DNA from: an uncultured Lysobacterales bacterium
GTDB taxonomy: Bacteria > Pseudomonadota > Gammaproteobacteria > Xanthomonadales > SZUA-36
DNA length: 16,121 nucleotides
Reading direction: 5' to 3'
Assembly (NCBI GenBank): GCA_937995275.1
Contig: CALKKN010000309.1
Coordinates: forward strand, 1-16,121
Shown here: positions 5,999 through 13,548 of the stretch, in pieces
Layout: each line of letters begins with the position of its first letter
Numbering within the stretch: position 1 is the first letter of the stretch
Program-made: the position numbers and the translations under genes
The notes under the pieces: model-generated
Told to the model about the DNA's origin: nothing
The model's database searches: none
The model's input: the letters and a program-made list of their open reading frames with translations, nothing else

Positions 5999-7618
5999 TT
6001 AGCCATAAATCCGTTTCATAAGTGGCGTCATCCGCCGCATGCCGGCTATCGCCGTCACCGTCAGCAGCCCCGCCATCATCGCGCCGGTGACGCCGCAGGT
6101 CAGTGTATCCTGCCCCGTCAGCCACAGGCCCGGAATGCGCGTGCGTGGGCCCAGCCACTCCTGCTGCATCCGCTCCGGCGTGTGATCCAGGCCGTACAGC
6201 TCACCGTGCCGGTAGCCGGCGAACCACTCGGTGGAGAGCGGGGTCGAGACCTCGTAATAGTCGACCCTGCCCTCGAGCTGCGGCAGCCTGTCGTACAGGT
6301 GCCGCATCAGCCGTTCGCCGAGCTGCGCCTTGAAGGCCTCGTAGTCTTCGCCGCGCTTGCCCCAGGTGGTCCCCTTCCATTTCTCGAACCATCCGTAAGG
6401 CGCCGGCGCGACGATCTCGACGGTGGCCGTGCCGGGGTGCCGGTTCAGGTAATCGGGGTCCTTGGCGGACGGGAACGAAATGTAGACGACCGGGAATGGC
6501 GCATCCGGATTATCGAGGAACGCCTGCACGGCGCCGTCGTAGTCGTTGGAGGGGTAGACCCAGAAATTGGTGCGCGGCAGACCGAGTTCCTCCGCCGTGG
6601 CCTGCAGGCCGATGTAGACACCGAGGTGGCCGATGCTCGGCCGCACCCGTGACAACCGTTCGCCGTAACCGGCCGCCTGAACGATCTCAGCCGGCAGCAG
6701 CTCGCAGAAGGTGTTGTCGACACCCGCCGACGACACCACGCAGGGGCAGTCGATCAGGTGCCCGTCCTCCATCTCGACGCCGCGCACCGCCCCGTCCTCG
6801 ACGCGGATGCGCCGGGCGCGCGCGTACGTGAACACCTCGCCGCCCGGCCGCTGAATTCTCGGAATGATGCTATCGGCGATGCGCCAGGATCCGCCCACCG
6901 GGTAGAAGCCGCCATGCAGGTAGTGCCGGGCGATCATCGCGTGCACCATGAAGACCGACTGCCTGGGCGGTAGCCCCATGTCGCCCCACTGGCCGCAGAT
7001 GGTGGCGATCAGGTCCCTGTCGTCGGTCAGCGCGCTCAGCACGTCATAGGTCTTCTCATACATGAAGGCCGGCGTTTTCCATTTGCGATAGGGCGCCGCG
7101 AGCAGTCGTTGCCACGGCCGGAACACGCGCTCCATGCCGAGCATTGACAGCGCTCCGCCCACCTGGGCCAGCAGCTGCATGTACGCATCGATGGCGGGTT
7201 CCTCGGCCGGGAACTGCGCCACCAGGTTGGCGCGGAAAGCCTGCTTGCCGGCGCGCGCGCAGAACACCTTGTCGCCGATGAAGAAGCGATCGTATTCATC
7301 GTCCATCGGCGCCCACTTGAGCCCGCCCTCCGACAGGAAATCGAACAGGCGGCGCGTGCGGGTGGGGGCGCCGACATCGCCGATGTAATGCACCCCTACG
7401 TCCCATTCATAGCCGGCGCGCTCATAGGAGTGCGTGTAGCCGCCCGCCGTGTAGTGCTGCTCCAGCACGCACACTTTCCAACCGAGGTCGCTCAGGAGTG
7501 CGGCCGTGGTCAGGCCGCCCATGCCCGAGCCGATGACCAGGGCGTCGTAGTCCGGGGCGAGCCGCCCGGGGCGATAGCGATAGCCGATTCGCAGGGTGCT
7601 GGGTTTCATCCGGGTCAT
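5999..7618 (-). CDS. FAD-dependent oxidoreductase of the phytoene desaturase / retinol saturase (RetSat) type
   Basis: The 539-residue product binds FAD through YDALVIGSGMGGLTTAALLS (glycines at 30-35) and VCVLEQHYTAGGYTHSYER. It ends with the family's C-terminal flavin motif, GLWLTGQDTLTCGVTGAMMAG. The internal DVGVHYIGDVG and HGGFYPVGGS segments suit the RetSat/CrtI-related branch, which saturates, desaturates or isomerises polyene or terpenoid chains. A length near 540 is normal. The start is ATG 7618; a second ATG at 7609 is in frame, and neither has a clear Shine-Dalgarno, so the choice is uncertain by three codons. The CIA30-like gene ends 38 bases upstream, and the GST follows 50 bases downstream, all on one strand. 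No carotenoid synthesis genes are visible, so a carotenoid role is not supported. Confidence 0.88.
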   Translation of the reverse strand: MTRMKPSTLRIGYRYRPGRLAPDYDALVIGSGMGGLTTAALLSDLGWKVCVLEQHYTAGGYTHSYERAGYEWDVGVHYIGDVGAPTRTRRLFDFLSEGGLKWAPMDDEYDRFFIGDKVFCARAGKQAFRANLVAQFPAEEPAIDAYMQLLAQVGGALSMLGMERVFRPWQRLLAAPYRKWKTPAFMYEKTYDVLSALTDDRDLIATICGQWGDMGLPPRQSVFMVHAMIARHYLHGGFYPVGGSWRIADSIIPRIQRPGGEVFTYARARRIRVEDGAVRGVEMEDGHLIDCPCVVSSAGVDNTFCELLPAEIVQAAGYGERLSRVRPSIGHLGVYIGLQATAEELGLPRTNFWVYPSNDYDGAVQAFLDNPDAPFPVVYISFPSAKDPDYLNRHPGTATVEIVAPAPYGWFEKWKGTTWGKRGEDYEAFKAQLGERLMRHLYDRLPQLEGRVDYYEVSTPLSTEWFAGYRHGELYGLDHTPERMQQEWLGPRTRIPGLWLTGQDTLTCGVTGAMMAGLLTVTAIAGMRRMTPLMKRIYG

Positions 7619-7656
7619 GGGCCGATGCTAAACGATTCCCGGACCGGCCACACGGC

Positions 7657-8181
7657 TCAGGTACTGCTCGCTGACGGGACGGGCGCGGTGGCCGGCAGGA
7701 ACTCGATCGAGCCGATCTCGAGCGCAAACGGGCCGGCGGTCTTGTCGGCCAGCATGAAGCCGATCTGCCGGATGTTGGCGGGCACGACCGGTCCTGCATC
7801 CGGCACCCGGCGGCCGCGAAACACCGGTACGAATTCTGCGAAGGCCAACTCGACCGTCTGCCATTCGCCGCGGGTCGGGAACTGCGCCCGCCAGGCAGTG
7901 CCGTCCCAGCGGTCGTCCAGGCGCAGGCGGAACTGGTAGGTCCGGCCGTCGCCGCGCAGGCGCAGGCGCACACCGACCGCCCCCGACAGGTCGGTCTCGA
8001 CGGCCCGGCGTACCGAGGCGAATCCGCCGCTGTTCTCCAGCGAGAGAACGCCTTCGAAGCGCAACCCCTGCTCGGAGGCGACCATGCGGCCGGCGGAAAC
8101 ACCACCCATCACGCCGTCGTTGACCGCCTGCCAGGGGTCGAGCGCGAGGTCCAGCCCGATAGGCGTACTAGTCAGGTTCAT
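7657..8181 (-). CDS. CIA30-family protein (complex I intermediate-associated protein 30 domain)
   Basis: The protein opens with the family hallmark DPWQAVNDGVMGGVSAGRM and continues as a beta-sandwich: LSLENSGGFASVRR, YQFRLRLDDRWDGTAWRAQF, WQTVELAFAEFVPVFRGR, and IRQIGFMLADKTAGPFALEIGSIEF near the end. This is a galactose-binding-like jelly-roll. In mitochondria CIA30/NDUFAF1 assists complex I assembly, but bacterial members usually sit outside nuo operons, as here, and their role is unknown. ATG 8181 gives 174 residues. A GTG at 8214, 14 bases after the upstream gene's stop, would add 11 hydrophobic residues and may be the true coupled start. Neither has a strong Shine-Dalgarno. The gene lies between the MBL-like and RetSat-like genes on one strand. 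Confidence 0.8.
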   Translation of the reverse strand: MNLTSTPIGLDLALDPWQAVNDGVMGGVSAGRMVASEQGLRFEGVLSLENSGGFASVRRAVETDLSGAVGVRLRLRGDGRTYQFRLRLDDRWDGTAWRAQFPTRGEWQTVELAFAEFVPVFRGRRVPDAGPVVPANIRQIGFMLADKTAGPFALEIGSIEFLPATAPVPSASST

Positions 8182-8228
8182 GACCAATGCCAGACACGCC
8201 GAACACAACGTCACGCCCCGGATTCCGG

Positions 8229-9011
8229 TCAGCCGTACCGGCGCTCATGCGCCGCCAACGTTGGCTCGACCTTGTCCAGGGCCTTCTGCAGGCGCGCATG
8301 AATGGTCCCACCGGCGTTGTCGGCCGCCAGCAGGGCCGTAACGTGCGCCGCGCACAGGTTTTCCGCCGCCCGCCACCGGTCGATCAGCTCCCGCGCCCAC
8401 TCGCGGAAATCCTGCGCGGCGCCCGGTCGCTTCTCCAGCGCCTTGGCCAGCGTCGGATGGAAGCTGACCTGGTCGCCCAGGCCCAACATGCGCAATAGGG
8501 ACGGCAGACGGAGATACGTCAACGTGTCGTCGGAGTGGATGGATCGCGACGCTCGGTGCAACGCGAGCACCGAGGAGAAATGCACATGCTCGTTGGCGGA
8601 GATGAAATCGACGCCGCGCGGCACCGAAAAGTCGAAATCCTCCGCGAAGGCCGCGTGCAGCGCGGGGTCTTCCGTGCGTTGCGGTTCCCAGGGCAGGTCC
8701 GGGAACCGCTCCAGGTGACGCGCCGTACCGTACAGCCGAGCCTGCGGATAATGCTCGTGCATCCACCGCACATGCATCGTGTGAAAGGGATGCAGGTTCA
8801 GGATGGCCTCGACGTTTTCGCCCCCACCCGTGAGTTCGTTCACGCGCCGCCGGGGGGCGCCGGAGAGGGTGTAGGAATCGAGAAATACGAACTTGCCGCT
8901 GGCCAGTCGTACCAGCGATGCCTGGGTGCCGACGTCCAGAACGCCGCCAACGCGGAAAGTCCCGCGGAGGTTCCAGAAATTGTCCGCCACATCGAGAATG
9001 TCATTGGCCAT
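8229..9011 (-). CDS. Metallo-beta-lactamase-fold-like protein with a divergent HPFHTMH motif
   Basis: This is a 260-residue cytoplasmic-looking protein without a signal peptide. Its first half resembles an MBL-fold hydrolase: VRLASGKFVFLDSYTL, then LNLHPFHTMHVRWMHEHYPQARLYGTARH (His74, His77, His80) where canonical enzymes have HxHxDH, and later ANEHVHFSSVLALHRASRSIHSDDTLTYL, similar to the second half of DUF4336-like proteins. The missing Asp makes the metal site atypical. A helical C-terminal region of about 100 residues (residues 160-260) follows. ATG 9011 has GTGGAGG five bases upstream. It is the first gene of the minus-strand run towards CIA30, RetSat and GST. The fold call is moderately sure; no substrate can be named. 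Confidence 0.75.
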   Translation of the reverse strand: MANDILDVADNFWNLRGTFRVGGVLDVGTQASLVRLASGKFVFLDSYTLSGAPRRRVNELTGGGENVEAILNLHPFHTMHVRWMHEHYPQARLYGTARHLERFPDLPWEPQRTEDPALHAAFAEDFDFSVPRGVDFISANEHVHFSSVLALHRASRSIHSDDTLTYLRLPSLLRMLGLGDQVSFHPTLAKALEKRPGAAQDFREWARELIDRWRAAENLCAAHVTALLAADNAGGTIHARLQKALDKVEPTLAAHERRYG

Positions 9012-9146
9012 GAGTGCCTCCACTTTGTGTGCGGATCCGGCAACGCGGCGTGCACCGGCCCGACGACCCACTTGCCTAATCTACACCGGTTGCCGCGGGG
9101 ATGCGCGAATTCCTGCCGGCAGACAGGCGGCATCATCGAGGCGGTA

Positions 9147-9152
9147 TATACT
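9147..9152 (+). promoter_or_regulatory. Candidate -10 box for the exported coiled-coil protein gene
   Basis: TATACT at 9147-9152, within GGTATATACTTCGG, lies 31 bases before ATG 9184. No good -35 is visible at the expected distance. A perfect 10-base palindrome, CTGCCGGCAG, is at 9113-9122, inside the 172-base divergent gap, and could be a protein-binding site. Confidence 0.35.
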
Positions 9153-9183
9153 TCGGAAAGCTCAGACCCGAGGGAGTTTCGCC

Positions 9184-9963
9184 ATGCACCTGCAGTTCCA
9201 GCGATTTGTGACCACCTGCCTTCTTCTGGCGGCCGTCCTGGCGACGGCGTCTGCGCTGGGCCAGGAAAAGTCTTCCTTGTCCGGGGAAATCGGCGCCGTA
9301 ATCGAGGCCGAGGGCATCGACGCCGCGAAACAGCGCTTCGCAGAGGTCTATCCGGCCCACAAGGACGACTACGAGGTCGACATCCAGGGCATGATGGCGC
9401 TGGGCCAGGGCTACATGCAGGCCGGTGACATGGAAAGCGGCATGGCGGTCATGGAAATGATGAGCGTCATCAGCCAGGACATGGCGTCCGCGGCCATGAG
9501 CACCTATAACCCACAGATGGCCGAAATGCAGCAGAAAGCCATCGAGGCGGACCGCGCCGCGGAGGAGCAGGCCGCCCGCAAGCGGGAGGAGGAGCAGCGC
9601 ACGCAGCAGCGGGCCGAGGCGCAGGCCCGCGGCAAGGCGCGGGACGACCTGGACCGCTTCAGGGGGCTCTACGCCGATCCGGCGGACGAGGGCCGGCTCC
9701 GCACCCTCTTCGTCACGGTCTCCTGTGACGGCTACCTGGTTACCGGGCCGATGTGGGCGGACGTGGGACCCTGGTGGATGCGATCCGCGGCCGATACGGT
9801 GTTCACCTATTCCGATTCGTTCACCAGTTTCAGCATGGAGTTCGCCGGCAGCGGCGAAGCGACCTCGCTCAAACATGACCTGGAGGGCGTCACGAGCCCG
9901 CTCCGGTGGGTGAGCGGGCTGCCGGATGAGTGGAGTGACTGCCAGGAGCGGCCCCGCCGCTGA
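9184..9963 (+). CDS. Exported protein of unknown function with a charged coiled-coil segment
   Basis: I do not recognise this 259-residue protein. It has a clean Sec signal (hydrophobic core at residues 8-22, likely cleavage after Ala24 or Gly26). A helical region of about 90 residues follows and is unusually rich in Met (MMALGQGYMQAGDMESGMAV and beyond). Next comes a highly charged Glu/Arg/Gln/Ala stretch at roughly residues 115-155 that should form a coiled coil. The C-terminal domain of about 100 residues looks beta-rich and aromatic (VSCDGYLVTGPMWADVGPWW). Only two cysteines remain after signal removal, Cys181 and Cys253, flanking that domain, which suggests one disulfide. The start is fixed by GGGAG at 9172-9176, seven bases before ATG. 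It is monocistronic: the next gene converges on it. Confidence 0.85.
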   Translation: MHLQFQRFVTTCLLLAAVLATASALGQEKSSLSGEIGAVIEAEGIDAAKQRFAEVYPAHKDDYEVDIQGMMALGQGYMQAGDMESGMAVMEMMSVISQDMASAAMSTYNPQMAEMQQKAIEADRAAEEQAARKREEEQRTQQRAEAQARGKARDDLDRFRGLYADPADEGRLRTLFVTVSCDGYLVTGPMWADVGPWWMRSAADTVFTYSDSFTSFSMEFAGSGEATSLKHDLEGVTSPLRWVSGLPDEWSDCQERPRR

Positions 9964-10017
9964 TGCAGCGTCTTGGGCAATGCGGCCCTTCTCGCTGGCG
10001 TGACTTCTCCCAATCGT

Positions 10018-10308
10018 TCAGGAATTACGTTCCCGCGAACCGCCGGCGTGGCCAGACCCGACAAGCAGAAATTTCTCGGCCCTGCTCAGTTTTTTGATGG
10101 CGGCTTCGCGCCGAGTGGCGCTGCTGCGGCTGTGGCCGCCTTCCCGGAACACCACTTCGACCGGCCGGCGTCCGCTGAAGAACTTCGCGCCGCTGGGCCG
10201 CTCGAGGTGCTCCCGGAACCGCCGCTCGACGTCGGTGCTGACCCCGGTATAGAGGCTGCCGTCGTCGCAGCGGATGATATAGACGGTCCAGCGGGCGTCG
10301 TGGTCCAT
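10018..10308 (-). CDS. Small GIY-YIG nuclease-domain protein (UPF0213/YhbQ-like)
   Basis: This is a 96-residue single-domain protein. The signature is relaxed: WTVYIIRC (Tyr10) followed by LYTGVSTDVERRFREH, with the catalytic Arg at 29 and His34, then TRREAAIKKLSRAEK with the metal-binding Glu at 68. The spacing and the A..RE..IK.L ending match YhbQ/UPF0213 proteins, which are small, stand-alone, structure-selective or nonspecific DNA endonucleases of unclear role. ATG 10308 fits the domain start; only a weak AGG lies upstream. The last 15 or so residues (GSGHAGGSRERNS) are low-complexity. The gene diverges from the glycerophosphodiesterase and converges on the exported coiled-coil gene. Confidence 0.9.
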   Translation of the reverse strand: MDHDARWTVYIIRCDDGSLYTGVSTDVERRFREHLERPSGAKFFSGRRPVEVVFREGGHSRSSATRREAAIKKLSRAEKFLLVGSGHAGGSRERNS

Positions 10309-10412
10309 GTGGTATACCTGGTCGGGCCGAAGACAGGTTACCAGACGAACTGCGCGCCCGCCGGCGCGCTGCCGTTGCCGAACCGAAGGCTGATGGAGGT
10401 TCCGCTGCTACC

Positions 10413-12263
10413 GTGAAAACCATGTACCGCGACATCCGTGAATTGACACGCCGCTTCGGGGCGAACTGGACACGGTTCCTGGCGATCCACGCGGCCGTCA
10501 GCATTCTGGTCTTCGTGGTCCTGACTCCGTTGGCCAGCCTGCTGCTGCGGTTGTCCGTGGGACTTTCGGGTTCCGCCGCCCTGTCCGACGAGGACATCCT
10601 GTTTTTCGCTCTGACACCGGCCGGGTCCGTTTCCCTGCTGGTGCTCGGCTGCATTTTTTCGATCATCGTGTTCCTCGAGTACGCGGCCCTGCTGGTCGTG
10701 GCCCAGTCGATCGACGCCGGCAGCAAAGTGACCGTGGTGCAGGTACTCCAGTTCCTGGCGGGCCGCGCGGCGAGACTGTTTCGGCTCGCTTTGCAGATTC
10801 TGCTGCGGGTAGTGCTGAACCTCCTGCCGTTCGTTGCGTTGCTGTACCTGCTGTACCTGTGGTTGTTGTCCGCCCACGACATCAACTTCTACCTGTTCGA
10901 ACAGCCGCGGGAATGGCGGTTGGCTGTCGCGCTCGGCACTGTCGTCGGCGCGGCTGCCTCCCTCAACCTGCTGCGGCTGTTCATCAACTGGGTTTTCAGC
11001 CTGCCGCTGCTGCTGTTCAGCGCGCGCAGTCCGGGGCAGTGCCTGGCGGACAGTCGGGCGGCCGTCCGCGGCGGGCGGCTCCGGGTTGGCGCCTGGCTCG
11101 CAGGCTGGCTGGCGGCCAGCCTGTTGCTGACGGCGGCTGTGTCTGCCGCGCTCACGCTGGCGGGCATGTACCTGATTCCGTGGGTGGTAACCTCCGTGGA
11201 TGTCCTGTTCCTCGCCCTGGGCTTCGTTACTCTGGTTGGCTTTGTGCTGTACTTCGGAGCCACCATTGCCGCCTCGTCGTGGCTGAGCCTGCTGATCTTC
11301 AGGCTGTACGGTGATCGCGGCCTGCGAATCGAGATCGCCCCCCAGCCCGGGGCCGAGGCGGTAGAACATCACCGACTGCTCGGCAATCGCAAGGTCCTCG
11401 GCTGGTCGCTGGCAGCCGGCCTCCTGGCCGCGCTGGTGACGGCGCACGTTCTCGTCGCCCGCCTGCAATTCACCACGCCAACCAAGATCGTTGCCCATCG
11501 CGGGGCTTCGAACGCAGCACCGGAGAACACCCTGGCGGCCGTGCAGGCGGCCATCGACGACGGCGCCCACTGGGTGGAGATCGACGTGCAGGAGACCGCC
11601 GACGGGCAGGTCGTCGTGATCCACGACCGCGACCTGAAAAAAGTCGGCGGCTCGACGCTGACCGTGGCCGGCTCGACGCTGGAGCAGCTCCGGGAGGTGG
11701 ATGTCGGCTCGTGGTTCGGCCCTGAGTTCGCCGATCAGCGGGTACCCACGCTGGAGGAAGTGCTGGAACTGAGCCGGGACCGCATCGGCGTCAATATCGA
11801 GCTGAAGTACTATGGCGGCGAGGTGGCCCTCGAACGGAGCGTGATTGACATCGTGGAGCGGGCCGGTATGGCCGACCAGGTCGTCGCCATGTCGTTGAGC
11901 TATCGCGGCATTCAGACCCTGCACCGAATGCGGCCGGACTGGACGGTCGGCCTGCTGTCGTCCGTGGCGATCGGCCGGTTGGCCGCGCTCGACGTGGATT
12001 TCCTCGCGCTGAACGGCCGCGCCGCCACTCGCCGGCTGATCCGGCAGGCCCACCAGCAAGGCCAACAGGTCATGGTGTGGACGGTCAACGACGCGATCAC
12101 GATGGCCAGTATGATGGGGCGTGGCGCCGATGCCCTGATCACGGACGAGCCCGCGCTCGCGGTCACCGTGCTGGAGGAGTTCGAACGCCTGGAGCCCCTG
12201 GAGCGCCTGCTCATACAGTTGGCCGACTTTTTCGACCGGGCGGGACTGTACCGGGAGCAGTGA
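10413..12263 (+). CDS. Membrane-anchored glycerophosphodiester phosphodiesterase
   Basis: The 616-residue product joins an N-terminal multi-helix membrane domain (about residues 1-345, including FLAIHAAVSILVFVVLTPLA, LLVLGCIFSIIVFLEYAALL and WLAASLLLTAAVSAALTLAG, of the GPDPase_memb type) to a C-terminal GDPD TIM barrel. Catalytic residues are visible: VAHRGASNAAPENT (His362, Arg363), WVEIDVQ (Glu389, Asp391) and VVIHDRDL (His404). NIELKYYG, VWTVND and ALITDEP follow. The enzyme hydrolyses glycerophosphodiesters to glycerol 3-phosphate plus an alcohol. The last helix at about 330-350 leads straight into the barrel. The start is GTG 10413; GGAGG at 10395-10399 is 13 bases away, a long spacing. 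ATG 10422 is an alternative that removes three residues. The family and architecture are sure; which side of the membrane the barrel faces is not. Confidence 0.94.
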   Translation: MKTMYRDIRELTRRFGANWTRFLAIHAAVSILVFVVLTPLASLLLRLSVGLSGSAALSDEDILFFALTPAGSVSLLVLGCIFSIIVFLEYAALLVVAQSIDAGSKVTVVQVLQFLAGRAARLFRLALQILLRVVLNLLPFVALLYLLYLWLLSAHDINFYLFEQPREWRLAVALGTVVGAAASLNLLRLFINWVFSLPLLLFSARSPGQCLADSRAAVRGGRLRVGAWLAGWLAASLLLTAAVSAALTLAGMYLIPWVVTSVDVLFLALGFVTLVGFVLYFGATIAASSWLSLLIFRLYGDRGLRIEIAPQPGAEAVEHHRLLGNRKVLGWSLAAGLLAALVTAHVLVARLQFTTPTKIVAHRGASNAAPENTLAAVQAAIDDGAHWVEIDVQETADGQVVVIHDRDLKKVGGSTLTVAGSTLEQLREVDVGSWFGPEFADQRVPTLEEVLELSRDRIGVNIELKYYGGEVALERSVIDIVERAGMADQVVAMSLSYRGIQTLHRMRPDWTVGLLSSVAIGRLAALDVDFLALNGRAATRRLIRQAHQQGQQVMVWTVNDAITMASMMGRGADALITDEPALAVTVLEEFERLEPLERLLIQLADFFDRAGLYREQ

Positions 12264-12279
12264 ACCACCCTTCCGCTGC

Positions 12280-12310
12280 TTGACCGTGCCCCACTGCCTT
12301 CTGCTAAAGT
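12280..12310 (+). promoter_or_regulatory. Weak promoter candidate upstream of the small exported protein
   Basis: TTGACC at 12280-12285 is a good -35, but the only nearby -10-like sequence is TAAAGT at 12305-12310, 19 bases on, so the match is poor. The rest of the gap to 12446 holds a perfect palindrome, TTTCCGGAAA, at 12365-12374, and the leader hairpin described separately. No small ORF or RNA gene is recognisable there. Confidence 0.25.
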
Positions 12311-12413
12311 GTCGGCCGGCGATACTTCGCCCCCGGGGACTGCGGCGGTCTCGCATATGCCGAATTTCCGGAAAAACCGTTCGTTTTACCACGAGCGACC
12401 CATAACTTGAGAC

Positions 12414-12430
12414 GCGGGAAATGAACCCGC
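12414..12430 (+). promoter_or_regulatory. Leader hairpin just before the Shine-Dalgarno of the small exported protein
   Basis: GCGGG (12414-12418) pairs with CCCGC (12426-12430) around the 7-base loop AAATGAA, immediately before GAGGAG at 12433-12438. A stem here may stabilise the message or keep the ribosome-binding site exposed. The pairing is seen; the role is inferred. Confidence 0.4.
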
Positions 12431-12446
12431 CCGAGGAGAAAACACA

Positions 12447-12902
12447 ATGACCAAATCTTTTAAGAAAGCTGCTATTACCCTGGCCCTCTGCCTGGCTGCC
12501 CTGTCCATGACCTCGAATGCACTGGCGCAGGAATGGCCGCTGGTAGCCGGCGACTACTGGACCGTCACCGGTATCGAGATCAAGGACGGCGGTGACCTGA
12601 AGTACGCGAATTGGCTGGCCAGCGAGTGGAAGAAGAACGCGGAATTCGCCATGTCCAAAGGTTGGCTCAAGGGTTACAAGCTCTTCGGCAATGTCCACAA
12701 CCGCAAAGGCGAGCCCGACCTCTACCTGGTCCGGATTTTCGAGGACATGCCGTCGGGCCCCGAAGGCGAGGAACGCTACAAGGAATACATGGAATGGCAG
12801 ACGAAGACCGAGGAGCAGATGGAAGCCGAGAGCGGCAACCGCGCCGAGTACCGCGAAGTGATGAGCACCGTGTTGCTGAGCGAACTGCTGTTCCGCGAGT
12901 AA
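12447..12902 (+). CDS. Small exported protein of unknown function
   Basis: This is a 151-residue precursor with a textbook Sec signal: MTKSFKK, a hydrophobic core, and cleavage after ALA at residue 27. The mature part is about 124 residues, acidic, with no cysteine and many Glu/Lys/Trp/Tyr (GDYWTVTGIEIKDGGDLKYA, SKGWLKGYKLFGNVHNRKGE, DLYLVRIFEDM). Alternating strands and helices would suit a small alpha/beta-barrel (dimeric ferredoxin-like) fold, but that is a guess and I assign no family. The first codons are AT-rich beside the GC-rich surroundings. A strong GAGGAG lies eight bases before ATG 12447, and a strong terminator closes the unit, all suggesting high expression. It stands between the GDPD gene and iorAB without overlap with either. 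Confidence 0.88.
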   Translation: MTKSFKKAAITLALCLAALSMTSNALAQEWPLVAGDYWTVTGIEIKDGGDLKYANWLASEWKKNAEFAMSKGWLKGYKLFGNVHNRKGEPDLYLVRIFEDMPSGPEGEERYKEYMEWQTKTEEQMEAESGNRAEYREVMSTVLLSELLFRE

Positions 12903-12957
12903 GGCCAACCGCCACCGCCCCGCCAGGGCTTGCAGTCCTCCTGGCAGGCACTCTGAC

Positions 12958-12990
12958 AACGGCCGGGGAAACGGTTTCCCCGGCCGTTTT
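12958..12990 (+). terminator. Strong intrinsic terminator
   Basis: AACGGCCGGGGAAA (12958-12971) pairs perfectly with TTTCCCCGGCCGTT (12975-12988) around CGG, a 14-bp stem followed by a short T-run (TTTTC). It ends the unit of the small exported protein and insulates the iorAB pair that starts 75 bases later. The stem's A-tract would also allow some termination in the minus direction. Confidence 0.88.
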
Positions 12991-13064
12991 CGTATCCGGG
13001 GAACGGCTGTAGCGAAACCGGGAGTGTGCTATTTTTACCGGACCGTTCACAGCCTGGAGCCCCC

Positions 13065-13547
13065 ATGCCCCTCAATCTCACCGTTAACGGGCAGCAACAC
13101 ACCGTCGACGTCGAGCCCGATACGCCGCTGCTGTGGGTACTGCGCGACACGCTGGGCCTGACCGGAACCAAGTTCGGCTGCGGCATCGCCCAGTGCGGGG
13201 CGTGTACGGTCCACGTTGAAGGCAAAACCGTGCGCTCCTGTCGCACGCCCGTCTCCGCCGTGGGCAACCGCGCCGTCACCACCATCGAAGGATTGTCGGC
13301 CGACGGCCTGACCCACGTTCAGAAGGCCTGGATCGAAGAGGATGTCGTGCAGTGCGGTTACTGCCAGTCCGGCCAGGTCATGGCCGCGGCCGCATTGCTG
13401 GCCGCCAACCCGAAGCCCAGCGATGCGGACATCGACAAGGCCATGCGGCGCAACATCTGCCGCTGTGGCGTCTACCAGCGCATCCGCAAAGCCGTGCACC
13501 GCGCAGCCGAACTGGCTGCTGCCGACAGCACGGCGGGAGGGGCGTAG
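13065..13547 (+). CDS. iorA: 2Fe-2S subunit of an isoquinoline 1-oxidoreductase-type molybdenum hydroxylase
   Basis: The 160-residue product carries two iron-sulfur clusters that move electrons from the molybdenum subunit encoded next door. The plant-type ferredoxin cluster uses Cys39, Cys44, Cys47 and Cys59 ([13 protein letters not shown]). The second, helical-domain cluster uses Cys97, Cys100, Cys132 and Cys134 ([17 protein letters not shown]). The length and the absence of an FAD-binding subunit fit the two-subunit IorAB branch of the xanthine oxidase family. ATG 13065 is preceded by TGGAG five bases upstream. It has no signal peptide of its own, so it is presumably carried out folded with the Tat-bearing partner. 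TAG 13547 is one base before the iorB start, so translation is probably coupled. The true substrate may be another N-heterocycle or an aldehyde. Confidence 0.95.
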   Translation: MPLNLTVNGQQHTVDVEPDTPLLWVLRDTLGLTGTKFGCGIAQCGACTVHVEGKTVRSCRTPVSAVGNRAVTTIEGLSADGLTHVQKAWIEEDVVQCGYCQSGQVMAAAALLAANPKPSDADIDKAMRRNICRCGVYQRIRKAVHRAAELAAADSTAGGA

Positions 13548-13548
13548 C

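Noticed and set aside
5949..6158. N-terminal extension of the GST to 285 residues
   Set aside because: It would overlap the RetSat-like gene end, and ATG 5948 has a strong GGAGGAG and matches the GST domain start.
10311..10318. GGTATACC palindrome between the GIY-YIG and GDPD genes as an operator
   Set aside because: It is only 8 bases long and has no second copy or well-placed promoter boxes, so it is not distinguishable from chance.
10338..12959. An 873-codon open frame on the minus strand across the GDPD gene and the small exported protein gene
   Set aside because: It lies antisense to two well-supported genes. Its translation is low-complexity (Gln/Arg/Gly/His-rich) with no domain, and long antisense frames are expected from GC-biased codon use.
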